Below the pieces are notes generated by a model. That model was not told where the DNA came from and did no database searches. It worked only from the letters and a program-made list of their open reading frames with translations. Shown piece by piece: positions 1-7,281 of a stretch of DNA of 12,470 bases. Source of the stretch: an uncultured Planctomycetaceae bacterium (lineage in GTDB: Bacteria; Planctomycetota; Planctomycetia; Pirellulales; Pirellulaceae); contig CAIXSC010001073.1 in NCBI GenBank assembly GCA_903921945.1, positions 1-12,470 of the forward strand, in the 5' to 3' direction. The position numbers and the translations under genes are program-made. Position 1 is the first letter of the stretch; each line of letters begins with the position of its first letter.

Positions 1-174
1 CCATCGCTCATCCGTTCGGAGTCGGACCGGATGGGGAGCGATTTCGATCAAGCGGGACGCGGCGTCAACGCGGCGATGCCGACACTCCGACCCGCAACGC
101 CGCGATGGCCGGCGGCATGGAATCAAAGCCTTCCGCCTCACCGCCGCCGACGGCTGCCGTTACCTCGGCGTCGC

Positions 175-180
175 TATACT
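175..180 (+). promoter_or_regulatory. Possible -10 box (TATACT) for miaA
   Basis: TATACT matches the sigma-70 -10 consensus at five of six positions and is the best such match in the GC-rich leader. The only upstream partner I see is CTGCCG at 154-159, with a short 15-bp spacer, so the promoter call is weak. If it is real, transcription would begin near 187 and the 16-bp repeats would lie inside the miaA 5' untranslated region. Confidence 0.3.
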
Positions 181-210
181 ACGAGCGAACGGGTCATGCG
201 ACAACCGACG

Positions 211-322
211 CAAGCGGCGCCCGGCGCGAGTGGCGGCAGGCACGAGTGGCGGCAGGCGCGAGTGGCGGCAGGCGCGAGTGGCGCCCGGCGCGAGTGGCGC
301 CCGGCGCGAGTGGCGGCAGGCG
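211..322. repeat. Seven-copy 16-bp tandem repeat
   Basis: Six exact-period copies begin at 227, 243, 259, 275, 291 and 307, preceded by a diverged copy at 211 with two mismatches to variant B. Two variants occur: A is CGAGTGGCGGCAGGCG and B is CGAGTGGCGCCCGGCG. The order is B', A, A, A, B, B, A; the first A copy ends in A instead of G. The period is not a multiple of three, so the array is not a protein repeat. A degenerate further copy may follow at 323-338. It ends about 45 bases before the miaA start. Confidence 0.9.
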
Positions 323-357
323 GCGGTGGCAAGGGACGGCGGCTGGTACCGATGGTC

Positions 358-363
358 GAGGAG
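358..363 (+). promoter_or_regulatory. miaA ribosome binding site
   Basis: GAGGAG lies 5 bases before the ATG at 369. This fixes the start there and not at the in-frame ATG at 105, whose extra 88 residues would be translated repeat array. Confidence 0.7.
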
Positions 364-368
364 TGGCG

Positions 369-1337
369 ATGGTCGAGGGCGAATTTGCTCCGGTGGCGGA
401 TAGTTGGTTTCTTACGGGGCCGACGGCGAGCGGCAAGACTCGCATTGGGATCGCGCTGGCGAAGTTGTTGGACGCTGAAATCCTCTCGCTGGATTCGATG
501 GCCGTCTATCGCGACATGGACATAGGCACCGCCAAGCCGACCGCGGCCGAACGCGCGGAGGTGCGACACCATCTGCTGGATTTGGCGTCGCCGGACCAAG
601 AGTTCAGTATTTCCCAGTATCTGGCGGCGGCTCACGCGGCGCTCGTGGATGTGCGGGGCAGGGGCCGCCAAGTGCTCTTCGTGGGCGGCACGCCGTTGTA
701 CTTGAAGGCCCTGCTGCGTGGCTTGAGCGAGGGGCCGGCCGCCGACTGGGATTTCCGCGAATCGATCGAGCGCGAGATCCGGGAAACCGGGATTGAAGCG
801 TTGCACGAGCGGCTGCGGCAGGTCGATCCGTTGGCGGCGGCGCGGCTGCATCCGCATGACAAACGTCGCATCATCCGCGCCCTGGAAGTCAATCGCATCA
901 CGGGTCGGCCTTTGAGCCATTCGCAGACCCACTTCGACGAACCGGCCCGCGGCAGCGGTAATCGCGTGTTCACCCTGCGCTGGCCTCGCGATCGATTGCA
1001 TCAGCGGATCGAGACGCGTGTTGAGCAGATGTTCGCGGCCGGTCTCGTCGATGAAGCGGCCGGATTGAGGTCGCGTTACGGAACACTCGGGCGGACGGCG
1101 CTGCAAGCCGTAGGGTATCGCGAAGCATTCGAGCACCTCGATGGCCGGCTGTCGCTGGCCGAGGCGATGACCCGAGTCCAAGTTCGCACGCGGCAATTCG
1201 CCCGGCGTCAAGAAACCTGGTTCCGCGGTTTGGGGGAATGTCAACCGGTTCCGTTGGTGGAGGAGGAATCTCCCGAGTTGATTGCGCAGCGGATCATCGG
1301 CGGCGCCCTATCCGATCGTGCCCGGGGTGCGCTATAA
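369..1337 (+). CDS. miaA: tRNA dimethylallyltransferase MiaA
   Basis: MiaA transfers a dimethylallyl group from DMAPP to N6 of adenosine 37 in tRNAs that read codons starting with U, the first step toward ms2i6A. From the ATG at 369 the protein has 322 residues, close to the E. coli enzyme (about 316). Visible family motifs are the P-loop GPTASGKT (17-24), the D42-containing stretch LDSMAVYRDMDIGTAKP (41-57) and GGTPLYLKAL (106-115) with the conserved Thr at 108. The substrate-tunnel and tRNA-binding segments follow, including HDKRRIIRALEV and the C-terminal RTRQFARRQETWF. The frame is open upstream to 105, but that extension only translates the 16-bp repeat and contains no family sequence, while GAGGAG sits just before 369. 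The gene appears to stand alone: a promoter-like TATAAT for sucC overlaps its stop codon. Confidence 0.95.
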   Translation: MVEGEFAPVADSWFLTGPTASGKTRIGIALAKLLDAEILSLDSMAVYRDMDIGTAKPTAAERAEVRHHLLDLASPDQEFSISQYLAAAHAALVDVRGRGRQVLFVGGTPLYLKALLRGLSEGPAADWDFRESIEREIRETGIEALHERLRQVDPLAAARLHPHDKRRIIRALEVNRITGRPLSHSQTHFDEPARGSGNRVFTLRWPRDRLHQRIETRVEQMFAAGLVDEAAGLRSRYGTLGRTALQAVGYREAFEHLDGRLSLAEAMTRVQVRTRQFARRQETWFRGLGECQPVPLVEEESPELIAQRIIGGALSDRARGAL

Positions 1338-1338
1338 T
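1333..1338 (+). promoter_or_regulatory. Consensus -10 box (TATAAT) before sucC
   Basis: A perfect TATAAT whose middle bases are the TAA stop codon of miaA (1335-1337). I find no good -35 hexamer at 16-18 bp upstream. A start near 1345 would give sucC a leader of about 65 bases. The match could be a chance product of the CTA TAA codons, but this hexamer is rare in such GC-rich sequence. Confidence 0.5.
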
Positions 1339-1409
1339 TCGCCCGCTTTTAGATCCAGTAGCCACAGGCGGCCCCAGGCGGTGGTTGCCGTTCGAGCCAA
1401 GGCATTTCC

Positions 1410-2603
1410 ATGAAAATTCATGAGTTCCAGGCGAAGAGGATCTTTCGGGACAACGGCGTCGCGGTTTTGGAAAACCGTGTCGCGTCGACTCCGCAAGAAG
1501 CCGCCGACGCCTTCCATCAGCTAGGCGGCTCATTCGCGGTCGTCAAAGCGCAGATCCACGCGGGCGGCCGTGGTAAAGGCACGATCGTCGGTAATCCGGC
1601 CCAGCGGGGCGTGCAGTTGGTGCGATCCGCGGACGAAGCGGCGGCGGTCGCTCAAGCGCTGCTCGGGAACAAACTGGTCACCATCCAAACCGGACCGGCG
1701 GGGCAAACGGTAAACCGGGTGCTCGTGGAAGCGGGATGCGACATCGGACGCGAACTGTATCTCGGCGCTGTGCTCGATCGAGCCGCCGCGATGCCCGTGT
1801 TGATGGTTTCGAGCGAGGGCGGCGTCGAGATCGAAAAGGTCGCCGAGGAATCGCCTGAGAAGATTTTTAAGGAACACTTCCACCCGCAAATCGGGCTGCA
1901 TAGCTTCCAAGTTCGGAAGCTCTGCCAAAAGTTGGGAATCAAAGGGGATTCGGTTCGCAGCGCCGAGCGGTTCATGAAGACGTTGTGCTCGGTGTTCACC
2001 AAGTACGACGCCAGTTTGGTGGAAATCAACCCGTTGGTGGTGACCAAGGCCGGCCAACTCGTGGCGCTCGACGCCAAAATGACGTTCGATGATAACGCGC
2101 TCTTCCGACATAAAGATGTTCAGGAGTTCCGCGATTTGGCCGAGGAAGAACCGGCCGAGGTGCGAGCTAGCAACGCGGGACTGAGCTATGTCAAGTTGGA
2201 AGGCAACATCGGCTGCTTGGTGAACGGAGCCGGATTGGCGATGTCCACCATGGACATCATCAAGCTGCACGGCGGGCAGCCGGCGAATTTTCTCGACGTG
2301 GGCGGCGGGGCGAATGCCCAACAAGTGACCGAGGCGTTTCGCATCCTCCTTTCGGATGCCAACGTAAAAGGCGTTTTGGTCAACATCTTCGGCGGCATCA
2401 TGCGGTGCACGACCATCGCCCAGGCATTGCTGGAGGCGTACCGCACGGTCGGCTTCAATGTGCCGCTCGTCGTGCGGCTCGAAGGCACCGAAGTGGAACA
2501 AGGCCGCAAACTATTGGCCGAGAGTGGCGTGAATATCATCACTGCCGAAGGCTTGACCGACGCGGCGAAAAAGGTCGTCGCCGCGGTCGCCGCCGCCGGC
2601 TAA
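1410..2603 (+). CDS. sucC: Succinyl-CoA synthetase (ADP-forming), beta subunit
   Basis: The beta subunit binds the nucleotide and, with SucD, interconverts succinyl-CoA + ADP + Pi and succinate + CoA + ATP in the TCA cycle in the cytoplasm. The 397-residue product begins MKIHEFQAKRIF, the usual SucC N-terminus, and fits the family length (E. coli 388). The N-terminal half is an ATP-grasp domain: the glycine-rich loop GGRGKG (52-57) and the metal-binding segment EINPLV (205-210). The C-terminal half is the CoA-ligase domain that contacts the alpha subunit: GAGLAMSTMD (273-282), FLDVGGGA (294-301) and NIFGGI (325-330). AAGG at 1399-1402 is a modest ribosome site 7 bases before the ATG. sucD follows after 57 bases in the usual order, so the two are probably cotranscribed. 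Confidence 0.97.
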   Translation: MKIHEFQAKRIFRDNGVAVLENRVASTPQEAADAFHQLGGSFAVVKAQIHAGGRGKGTIVGNPAQRGVQLVRSADEAAAVAQALLGNKLVTIQTGPAGQTVNRVLVEAGCDIGRELYLGAVLDRAAAMPVLMVSSEGGVEIEKVAEESPEKIFKEHFHPQIGLHSFQVRKLCQKLGIKGDSVRSAERFMKTLCSVFTKYDASLVEINPLVVTKAGQLVALDAKMTFDDNALFRHKDVQEFRDLAEEEPAEVRASNAGLSYVKLEGNIGCLVNGAGLAMSTMDIIKLHGGQPANFLDVGGGANAQQVTEAFRILLSDANVKGVLVNIFGGIMRCTTIAQALLEAYRTVGFNVPLVVRLEGTEVEQGRKLLAESGVNIITAEGLTDAAKKVVAAVAAAG

Positions 2604-2613
2604 TCGCTTTCCC

Positions 2614-2640
2614 TCCGCAATTCTGAAATCCGCCATTCTG
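2614..2640. repeat. Short direct repeat in the sucC-sucD spacer
   Basis: TCCGCAATTCTG (2614-2625) and TCCGCCATTCTG (2629-2640) are 12-bp direct repeats with one mismatch and a 15-bp period. They fill half of the 57-base spacer. No hairpin or terminator is visible, so read-through into sucD is expected. Confidence 0.6.
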
Positions 2641-2660
2641 TAACCGCGAGTCAACGAGCC

Positions 2661-3542
2661 ATGAGCATTCTGGTCGACAAGAATACGCGCGTGATTTGCC
2701 AGGGAATCACCGGCAAGGTCGGCGAGTTCCATACGAAGGGCTGCAAAGAATACGGCACGCAAATGGTCGGCGGTGTCACGCCCGGCAAGGGCGGCGAGAC
2801 CGTCCAGGGGCTCCCGGTCTTCGACACGGTCATCGAAGCCGTCGAAAGGACGGGTGCCAACGCCACCATGATTTTCGTTCCGCCCGCCTTCACCGCCGAC
2901 GCCATCCTCGAGGCGCTTGACGCTGGCATCGAAGTGATCATCGCCATCACCGAAGGCGTGCCAGTGCTCGACATGGTCCACGTTTACGAAAAGGTTCGAG
3001 CCAGCAAGTCGGTGTTGGTCGGACCTAACTGCCCCGGAGTGATCACCCCGGGACAATGCAAAATCGGCATCATGCCCGGATATATCCACACACCCGGCTC
3101 CGTGGGCATCATGAGCCGCAGTGGCACGCTCACGTACGAGGCGGTTTGGCAAACCACCAATCTGGGCTTGGGGCAGTCGACCTGCGTGGGCTTGGGCGGC
3201 GATCCGATCGTCGGCACTTCGTACATCGATCTTTTCCGGCGCTATGAAGCCGATCCTCAAACCGAATCGATCATGATGATTGGCGAAATCGGTGGCTCGG
3301 CGGAGGAAGAAGCGGCCGCTTTCGTGAAAAAACATGTCACGAAACCGGTCGCCGCCTTCATCGCGGGGCGGACGGCTCCGCCCGGTAAACGCATGGGCCA
3401 CGCCGGCGCGATCATTTCCGGTGGTAAGGGGACGGCCACGGAAAAGGTCGCCGCCCTCCGCGACGCGGGAATCGAAGTCGCCGATAGCCCGGCCGACATG
3501 GGCCAAGCGATGCAGCGAGCGATCGCGCGGAAACGCTCCTGA
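2661..3542 (+). CDS. sucD: Succinyl-CoA synthetase (ADP-forming), alpha subunit
   Basis: The alpha subunit binds CoA and carries the phosphohistidine intermediate of succinyl-CoA synthetase; its partner SucC is encoded directly upstream. The 293-residue product has the Rossmann-type CoA-binding motif GITGKVG (15-21), the GGVTPGKGG loop (37-45), VGPNCPGVITPG (120-131) and the active-site segment MGHAGA (245-250), where H247 corresponds to the phosphorylated histidine. It ends a few residues after the family's last helix, so it is complete. The ATG at 2661 starts MSILVDKNT, a normal SucD N-terminus. No clear Shine-Dalgarno precedes it, and translation may partly depend on coupling to sucC. Confidence 0.97.
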   Translation: MSILVDKNTRVICQGITGKVGEFHTKGCKEYGTQMVGGVTPGKGGETVQGLPVFDTVIEAVERTGANATMIFVPPAFTADAILEALDAGIEVIIAITEGVPVLDMVHVYEKVRASKSVLVGPNCPGVITPGQCKIGIMPGYIHTPGSVGIMSRSGTLTYEAVWQTTNLGLGQSTCVGLGGDPIVGTSYIDLFRRYEADPQTESIMMIGEIGGSAEEEAAAFVKKHVTKPVAAFIAGRTAPPGKRMGHAGAIISGGKGTATEKVAALRDAGIEVADSPADMGQAMQRAIARKRS

Positions 3543-3589
3543 CCCAACCGTTCGTCCGCACTGCGAGCTTTCAGCCAGTCGCCGAAAAC

Positions 3590-3605
3590 CGAAAGTCGCC
3601 TTTCG
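3590..3605. other. Small hairpin after sucD
   Basis: CGAAAG (3590-3595) and CTTTCG (3600-3605) form a perfect 6-bp stem around the loop TCGC. No T-run follows, so it is not a standard intrinsic terminator. It could be a weak 3' end structure for sucCD or a copy of a dispersed intergenic palindrome. Confidence 0.45.
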
Positions 3606-3660
3606 CCAGTCTGCGGCAATGCTGAACCACGGGCGGCGGCTAGCCACTACTCAGCGAGCC

Positions 3661-3689
3661 TTGCCGCCAAGCGGCGGCGGGGCTAATAT
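3661..3689 (+). promoter_or_regulatory. Sigma-70-type promoter for ilvN
   Basis: TTGCCG (3661-3666) and TAATAT (3684-3689) are separated by exactly 17 bp. Initiation near 3696 would give ilvN a leader of about 35 bases. The same -35 hexamer recurs before the TPR gene. A small inverted repeat (GCCGC/GCGGC, 3663-3675) overlaps the -35 box and spacer. Confidence 0.55.
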
Positions 3690-3731
3690 CGGGCGTTTCC
3701 AGGAAACATTCGTCCCGTTGGAACCGGTCGC

Positions 3732-4253
3732 ATGCGTCATCTATTGTCCGCCGTTGTGCAAAACGTGCCCGGCGTGCTCGCTCACATTTCGGGGATGCTC
3801 GCCTCGCGAGGCTACAACATCGAGTCGCTGGCGGTAGGCCAGACTCAGGAGCCGGGCATTTCGCGGATGACGTTTGTCGTACTCGGGGATGATCGGGTTT
3901 CCGAACAGGTCCGCAAACAACTCGAAAAAATCGTCACGGTAATCCGCGTCGAAGACATCAGCTCGCGGGATTACGTGGAACGCGACTTGATGCTCATCAA
4001 GGTCAAGGCGCCTCCGGGCGGCAAACGGACCGAGATCCGGGAACTGGTTGATATCTTCCGTGGCCGCGTGGTTGATGTGGGCGACACGGAAATGATGATC
4101 GAGATTTCAGGGCGGGCGAGCAAGATCGACGCGTTCGTCGAACGGATGCGGCCATACGGGATTCTCGAATTGGTTCGCACCGGCCGCGTCGCCTTGGTCC
4201 GCACAGGGCAAGATAGCACCGTGGAAGAGGACCTGCCCGTTCGCGCCGGCTGA
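3732..4253 (+). CDS. ilvN: Acetolactate synthase small (regulatory) subunit
   Basis: IlvN is the regulatory subunit of acetohydroxyacid synthase, the first committed enzyme of valine, leucine and isoleucine synthesis. It stimulates the catalytic subunit and confers feedback inhibition by branched-chain amino acids. The 173-residue product starts MRHLLSAVVQNVPGVL and has the N-terminal ACT domain (about 3-76) with N11, GVL (14-16) and RGYNIESLAVG (26-36). A second ACT-like C-terminal domain includes RDLMLIKV and ends in the usual LVRTGRVAL (147-155). The length is typical. The start matches family alignments although no clear Shine-Dalgarno is present. The catalytic-subunit gene (ilvB) is not next to it, unlike in many bacteria; sucD is upstream and ilvC follows after 204 bases. 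Confidence 0.95.
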   Translation: MRHLLSAVVQNVPGVLAHISGMLASRGYNIESLAVGQTQEPGISRMTFVVLGDDRVSEQVRKQLEKIVTVIRVEDISSRDYVERDLMLIKVKAPPGGKRTEIRELVDIFRGRVVDVGDTEMMIEISGRASKIDAFVERMRPYGILELVRTGRVALVRTGQDSTVEEDLPVRAG

Positions 4254-4327
4254 TCGACTCGCTGACCGACTCGCCACACTCCGCCCCGAACTCCTCCCTC
4301 TAACTCCCTTAAAGAACATCCTTACTT

Positions 4328-4397
4328 AGCAACGTTGCTCGCTTGCTCCGCCAGATCGCTCTGCCGAATTACGCCGTCGAATTGCGCCGTCGAATTG
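4328..4397. promoter_or_regulatory. Palindrome and tandem repeats upstream of ilvC
   Basis: The 204-base ilvN-ilvC spacer holds a perfect 12-bp palindrome, AGCAACGTTGCT (4328-4339), and two exact tandem copies of CGCCGTCGAATTG (4372-4384 and 4385-4397). A shortened relative, GCCGAATTA, lies just before the tandem copies. A weak promoter candidate follows: TTGTGT at 4395-4400 and TAAATC at 4416-4421, with a 15-bp spacer. The arrangement could be an operator region for ilvC, but I recognise no regulator motif. No leader peptide rich in branched-chain codons and no attenuator are visible. Confidence 0.4.
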
Positions 4398-4457
4398 TGT
4401 CAGTGGAAAGTTCGCTAAATCACTCACCTCTCGCCTCACTAGGAGTCCGAACGCCTC

Positions 4458-5462
<1,005 letters not shown>

Positions 5463-5468
5463 GCCCCC

Positions 5469-5744
5469 ATGGCTTATCCCGATTCCCTCATCGTGTTCTC
5501 CCGGCTGCAGCCGGGAGACCGTATCGAGTTGAAGCATGAAGTGAAGGTGGGCTTTCGCTCGTGGATGACCACCACGGTCGGCACGGTCGTGAAAACCGAT
5601 CGTCGCCGACACGCCTACCATCACCAGCGGAATTTCGACGACAAAGTGTTCAGCGATGTCGTTGTGCTCAAGCGCGAGGACGGCGAGCTCACCACCGTGA
5701 CGCTCGACGAGTTCTCCGAAATCCGCAAGCTCGACGGAGCTTGA
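5469..5744 (+). CDS. Conserved-looking 91-aa protein of unknown function
   Basis: I do not recognise this family. The 91-residue product has no signal peptide, membrane segment or cysteine. Its alternating hydrophobic pattern (LIVFSRLQPGDRIELKHEVKVG, then TTVGTVVKT, then SDVVVLKREDGELTTVTLD) suggests a small all-beta barrel, SH3- or OB-like. Between the strands lies a basic, histidine-rich loop, DRRRHAYHHQRNFDD (44-58), that could bind nucleic acid; this is only inference from composition. The gene begins 6 bases after ilvC, with AGAGG at 5453-5457 inside the end of ilvC as a probable ribosome site. Only 8 bases separate its stop from the radical SAM start. The coding case rests on the tight spacing, the balanced protein-like composition and the clean start and stop. 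Confidence 0.8.
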   Translation: MAYPDSLIVFSRLQPGDRIELKHEVKVGFRSWMTTTVGTVVKTDRRRHAYHHQRNFDDKVFSDVVVLKREDGELTTVTLDEFSEIRKLDGA

Positions 5745-5752
5745 TCCGGACC

Positions 5753-6682
5753 GTGACCACGAGTCCGTCCGAACAAGCCAGCGCGGGATCAGGGCGGTTG
5801 CGACTTTACGCCCGCCATGAACGCTCGTTTGAAGATCACCGGTATGTCTATCCGGTGATCAGCCGCCGCTCCCGTGGGTTGTCGGTGGGGGTCAATCTCA
5901 ACCCCGACAAGATCTGCAATTTTGATTGCGTTTACTGCCAAGTCGATCGGCGGACGCCTGGCGAAACGAGTTTTGTCGGGCTGGCCGAGTTGCTTCGCGA
6001 GCTCGAAACGCTGCTGCGTCTGGGGGCCACCGGGGCGATTTTTGATCGCGATAAATTCCGGGAAACACCGCCCGCCCTGCGGCGGCTGAACGATATCGCC
6101 TTCTCCGGCGATGGCGAACCGACCACCCACCGCAATTTTGACGAAGTGGTCGACGCCTGCGCGGCGCTTAAGCGCCGCCTGGGACTTGATGAAGTCCGCA
6201 TGGTGTTGATCACCAACGCCAGTATGTTTCATCGGCCGCATGTACGCGCAGCGCTGCGAACGCTGGACGAAAACCAGGGTGAAATCTGGGCGAAGCTCGA
6301 GGCCGGGACCGAGGCTTACTTTCGACGCATTGACCGCACGCCGATTCCGTTCAGCCAGATCGTCGGCAATATCGCCGAGGTTGCCCGGGTTCGGCCGATC
6401 GTCATCCAGTCGCTCTTCCTGCGTTTTCACGGGGCTGGGCCGCCGGCTGAGGAACTCGAGGCGTACTGCGAGCGGCTAAACGAAATCGGCGCGGGTGGCG
6501 GACGGATTTCCATGGTTCAGGTCTACACGGTCGCGCGACGCCCCGCTGATCCGGCCGTCCGGCCGCTCGCCGATCACGAAGTCGATGCTATCGTGCGCAG
6601 GGTCCGCGAGCGCACCGGCTTGGAGGCTTGCGGGTATTACGGTCAGGCGAGCGATGCGAGCGACTCGGGAGAGGGCGAATGA
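5753..6682 (+). CDS. Radical SAM protein, COG0731 / TYW1-like family
   Basis: The cluster motif CNFDCVYC (C55, C59, C62) is the radical SAM CxxxCxxC signature that binds the [4Fe-4S] cluster and SAM. Downstream segments FSGDGEPTTHRNF, ITNASMFHRPHVRAAL and WAKLEAGTEAYFRRIDRT resemble the COG0731 group, which includes the wyosine-forming enzyme TYW1. No cysteine precedes C55, so the N-terminal cysteines that hold the second cluster in archaeal TYW1 are missing; the substrate is therefore unclear. From the GTG at 5753 the protein has 309 residues. The frame is open back to 5561, but that part lies inside the preceding gene in another frame. TTG at 5741, overlapping the upstream stop, is an alternative start. 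GGAG (5736-5739) lies 13 bases before the GTG. The next gene overlaps by ATGA, so translation is probably coupled. Confidence 0.88.
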   Translation: MTTSPSEQASAGSGRLRLYARHERSFEDHRYVYPVISRRSRGLSVGVNLNPDKICNFDCVYCQVDRRTPGETSFVGLAELLRELETLLRLGATGAIFDRDKFRETPPALRRLNDIAFSGDGEPTTHRNFDEVVDACAALKRRLGLDEVRMVLITNASMFHRPHVRAALRTLDENQGEIWAKLEAGTEAYFRRIDRTPIPFSQIVGNIAEVARVRPIVIQSLFLRFHGAGPPAEELEAYCERLNEIGAGGGRISMVQVYTVARRPADPAVRPLADHEVDAIVRRVRERTGLEACGYYGQASDASDSGEGE

Positions 6683-7128
6683 CAAAAGCACAATCGATGG
6701 CTCAAGCGGCGACCGTGCCAGCGGCGGCAATGCAATCGGCCCCGATGCCTGCGGCGGCTGCTCAAGCCGCGGCCAAGGCAGCGGCAGCGGCAGCGGCGGC
6801 GGCGGCGGGGGAAGCGTCGGTGTCGCGCGAGGCGGGCGATCATCGAGTGGATTTGCCGAGCGGCGTCTTCGGACAGGCGGCGACGCAGCGGCATGTCGAT
6901 CCGCGCCCCGTGTTGGCGTGGATTATGGGAGCGATCGCTTTGTGGGGAGTGGTGCTGGCGGGCGGCGTGGTGCTCTACGATTATCGCGCGGGCGCCATGA
7001 ATTCGTGGAAACCGGTCACGATCGTGGTTTGCGTCGCGGGGTTTCTTGGCCTGTTTCGCTGGACGATGGCGCGCAGCGCCCGGCGTGCGAACACGGCCTT
7101 CGAGACGGCCGACGGCGATTCGACCTAG
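6679..7128 (+). CDS. Ala-rich protein with two predicted membrane segments, function unknown
   Basis: I do not recognise this 149-aa protein. The first 45 residues are Ala/Gln/Met-rich and include ten consecutive alanines (34-43), encoded by alternating GCG and GCA codons near 6782-6810. A polar stretch follows (about 46-77). Two hydrophobic segments then lie at about 78-100 (LAWIMGAIALWGVVLAGGVV) and 111-128 (KPVTIVVCVAGFLGLFRW). A short basic, then acidic tail ends the protein. With no signal peptide, a small inner-membrane protein with a flexible cytoplasmic N-terminus is likely. The ATG overlaps the stop of the radical SAM gene (ATGA) and follows GGGAGAGGG at 6667-6675, which decides this start over an in-frame ATG at 6628 inside the upstream gene. 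It is the last gene of the probable ilvC operon. Confidence 0.75.
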   Translation: MTKAQSMAQAATVPAAAMQSAPMPAAAAQAAAKAAAAAAAAAAGEASVSREAGDHRVDLPSGVFGQAATQRHVDPRPVLAWIMGAIALWGVVLAGGVVLYDYRAGAMNSWKPVTIVVCVAGFLGLFRWTMARSARRANTAFETADGDST

Positions 7129-7138
7129 CCGCGAAGTG

Positions 7139-7162
7139 GCGAGTGAAGCGGCGAGTGAAGCG
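7139..7162. repeat. Two tandem 12-bp copies after the membrane-protein gene
   Basis: GCGAGTGAAGCG occurs twice in exact tandem (7139-7150 and 7151-7162), starting 10 bases after the stop codon. A partial copy, GCGAAGTG, comes just before. The core GCGAGTG also appears in the 16-bp array upstream of miaA. No function is evident. Confidence 0.7.
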
Positions 7163-7224
7163 GCTGGCACGACGACTTTTACTTCCGGCGTTATCCGCAA
7201 ATTACTCAAGACGATTAAATTCGC

Positions 7225-7254
7225 TTGACGAAATTGCGCATAAGTTGGTTGAAT
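7225..7254 (+). promoter_or_regulatory. Possible promoter for the 31-aa basic peptide gene
   Basis: TTGACG (7225-7230) matches the -35 consensus at five of six positions. TTGAAT (7249-7254) matches the -10 at four of six, with an 18-bp spacer. An AT-rich stretch at 7197-7222, unusual for this window, lies directly upstream like an UP element. Initiation near 7261 would give a leader of about 80 bases containing the hairpin at 7282-7320. Confidence 0.4.
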
Positions 7255-7281
7255 CAATGCACGTGCCAGATCCTCCTTGCT

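Larger units (their letters stand above)
1..368. other. Gene-free leader region upstream of miaA
   Basis: I see no convincing gene here. Long open frames cross it on both strands, but they arise because the tandem repeat at 211-322 is GC-rich and free of stop codons, and their translations match no family I know. The region holds a TATACT hexamer at 175-180, the 16-bp repeat array, and an imperfect inverted repeat near the left edge (CGGAGTCGG at 17-25 against CCGACACTCCG at 79-89). Whatever gene lies to the left is outside the window. Confidence 0.6.

Noticed and set aside
211..322. CRISPR array reading of the 16-bp repeats
   Set aside because: Units are directly adjacent with no spacers, far too short for CRISPR repeats, and no cas genes are present.
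105..368. In-frame N-terminal extension of miaA (88 residues from ATG 105)
   Set aside because: It translates the 16-bp tandem repeat, has no family match, and a good ribosome site precedes ATG 369.
31..525. 164-codon + strand ORF
   Set aside because: Overlaps the miaA start in another frame; its Arg/Ala/Trp repeats are the 16-bp array read as protein.
174..1244. 356-codon - strand ORF opposite miaA
   Set aside because: Antisense shadow of a GC-rich real gene; biased Arg/His/Gln composition and no family features.
2511..3647. 378-codon - strand ORF opposite sucD
   Set aside because: Antisense shadow of sucD, with an Asp/Gly/His/Arg-rich composition and no recognisable domain.
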